Assembly (NCBI GenBank): GCA_029858245.1
Contig: JAOUFL010000028.1
Span: forward strand, 1 to 13,885
From: Candidatus Zixiibacteriota bacterium
Lineage (GTDB): Bacteria; Zixibacteria; MSB-5A5; RBG-16-43-9
Direction: 5' to 3'
DNA: 13,885 nucleotides
Shown here piece by piece: positions 13,784-13,885 of the stretch. The first letter of the stretch is position 1; every line of letters begins with the position of its first letter. The notes under the pieces are model-generated. The model was not told where the DNA came from and ran no database searches. It saw nothing but the letters and a program-made list of their open reading frames with translations. The translations under genes and the position numbers were made by a program.

Positions 13784-13885
13784 ATGAAAAAATATAAACT
13801 CTTTTCCTTTCTTTTCATTTTTACAGCCTTTCTTTTTCTAGCAACTCCTGTTTTAGCTCAAATCTCTGATACCGTGGGGGTTGTG
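13784..13885 (+). CDS. Secreted protein, N-terminus only (cut by right edge)
   Basis: 34 codons are visible. GAGGAAG (13773-13779) is the SD. The visible part is a complete signal peptide (MKKYKLFSFLFIFTAFLFLA, then TPVLAQ with likely cleavage after VLA) and eight mature residues starting QISDT. The mature start and position after two cohesin-like genes make another secreted member of the same group plausible, but the domain content is outside the window. Confidence 0.7.
   Translation, partial: MKKYKLFSFLFIFTAFLFLATPVLAQISDTVGVV

Noticed and set aside
13582..13818. 78-codon minus-strand open frame across the terminator and next start
   Set aside because: It runs through a perfect hairpin and antisense to a signal-peptide start; no SD seen.

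Overview
The window looks like chromosome from a low-to-moderate-GC, Gram-negative bacterium of the FCB superphylum, probably an uncultured lineage close to Zixibacteria or its neighbours. The evidence is a C-terminal FlgD/T9SS-type sorting tail, dockerin repeats ending in FKGGP, cohesin-like secreted proteins and several lipoprotein or secreted-protein genes. Most genes have good Shine-Dalgarno (SD) sites, and the clear promoters are sigma70-like. The taxonomic call is inference from protein style.

Left part (1-4273). On the minus strand a secreted protein of unknown function is translationally coupled (ATGA overlap) to a lipoprotein that runs off the left edge. Divergently, a near-consensus promoter (TTGACA-17 bp-TATACT) drives a two-gene operon. 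It encodes an exported TolB/WD40-like beta-propeller with an EF-hand loop, and a bacterial endonuclease Q (PHP-domain DNA-repair nuclease) ending in a clamp-binding-like QLGLF.

Middle (4274-7991). A 496-base gene-free stretch holds a cluster of hairpin repeats and a terminator-like hairpin. It is followed by a tight four-gene operon: a short SxtJ-like membrane protein, a NodU/TobZ-family carbamoyltransferase, a 55-residue DUF5989-type membrane protein that is easy to miss, and a membrane-anchored SGNH/GDSL hydrolase. Together they look like a membrane-associated carbamoyl-transfer/ester-hydrolysis module acting on an unknown envelope glycan, lipid or metabolite. This is the strongest candidate for an under-described system here.

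Right part (7992-13885). A large hairpin precedes a PP-loop ATPase of the MnmA/ThiI type fused to an NFACT-R-like C-terminal domain, a predicted tRNA thiolation enzyme. Then come at least three secreted-protein genes on the plus strand with long purine-rich leaders. The first is a cadherin-like + cohesin-like + dockerin protein. The second is a protein with two cohesin-like domains, a dockerin-like pair and a T9SS-type tail, and its codon use suggests high expression. The third is a signal-peptide protein cut by the right edge. They look like parts of an extracellular calcium-dependent assembly or surface layer. No tRNA, rRNA, CRISPR array, transposase or phage gene was seen.
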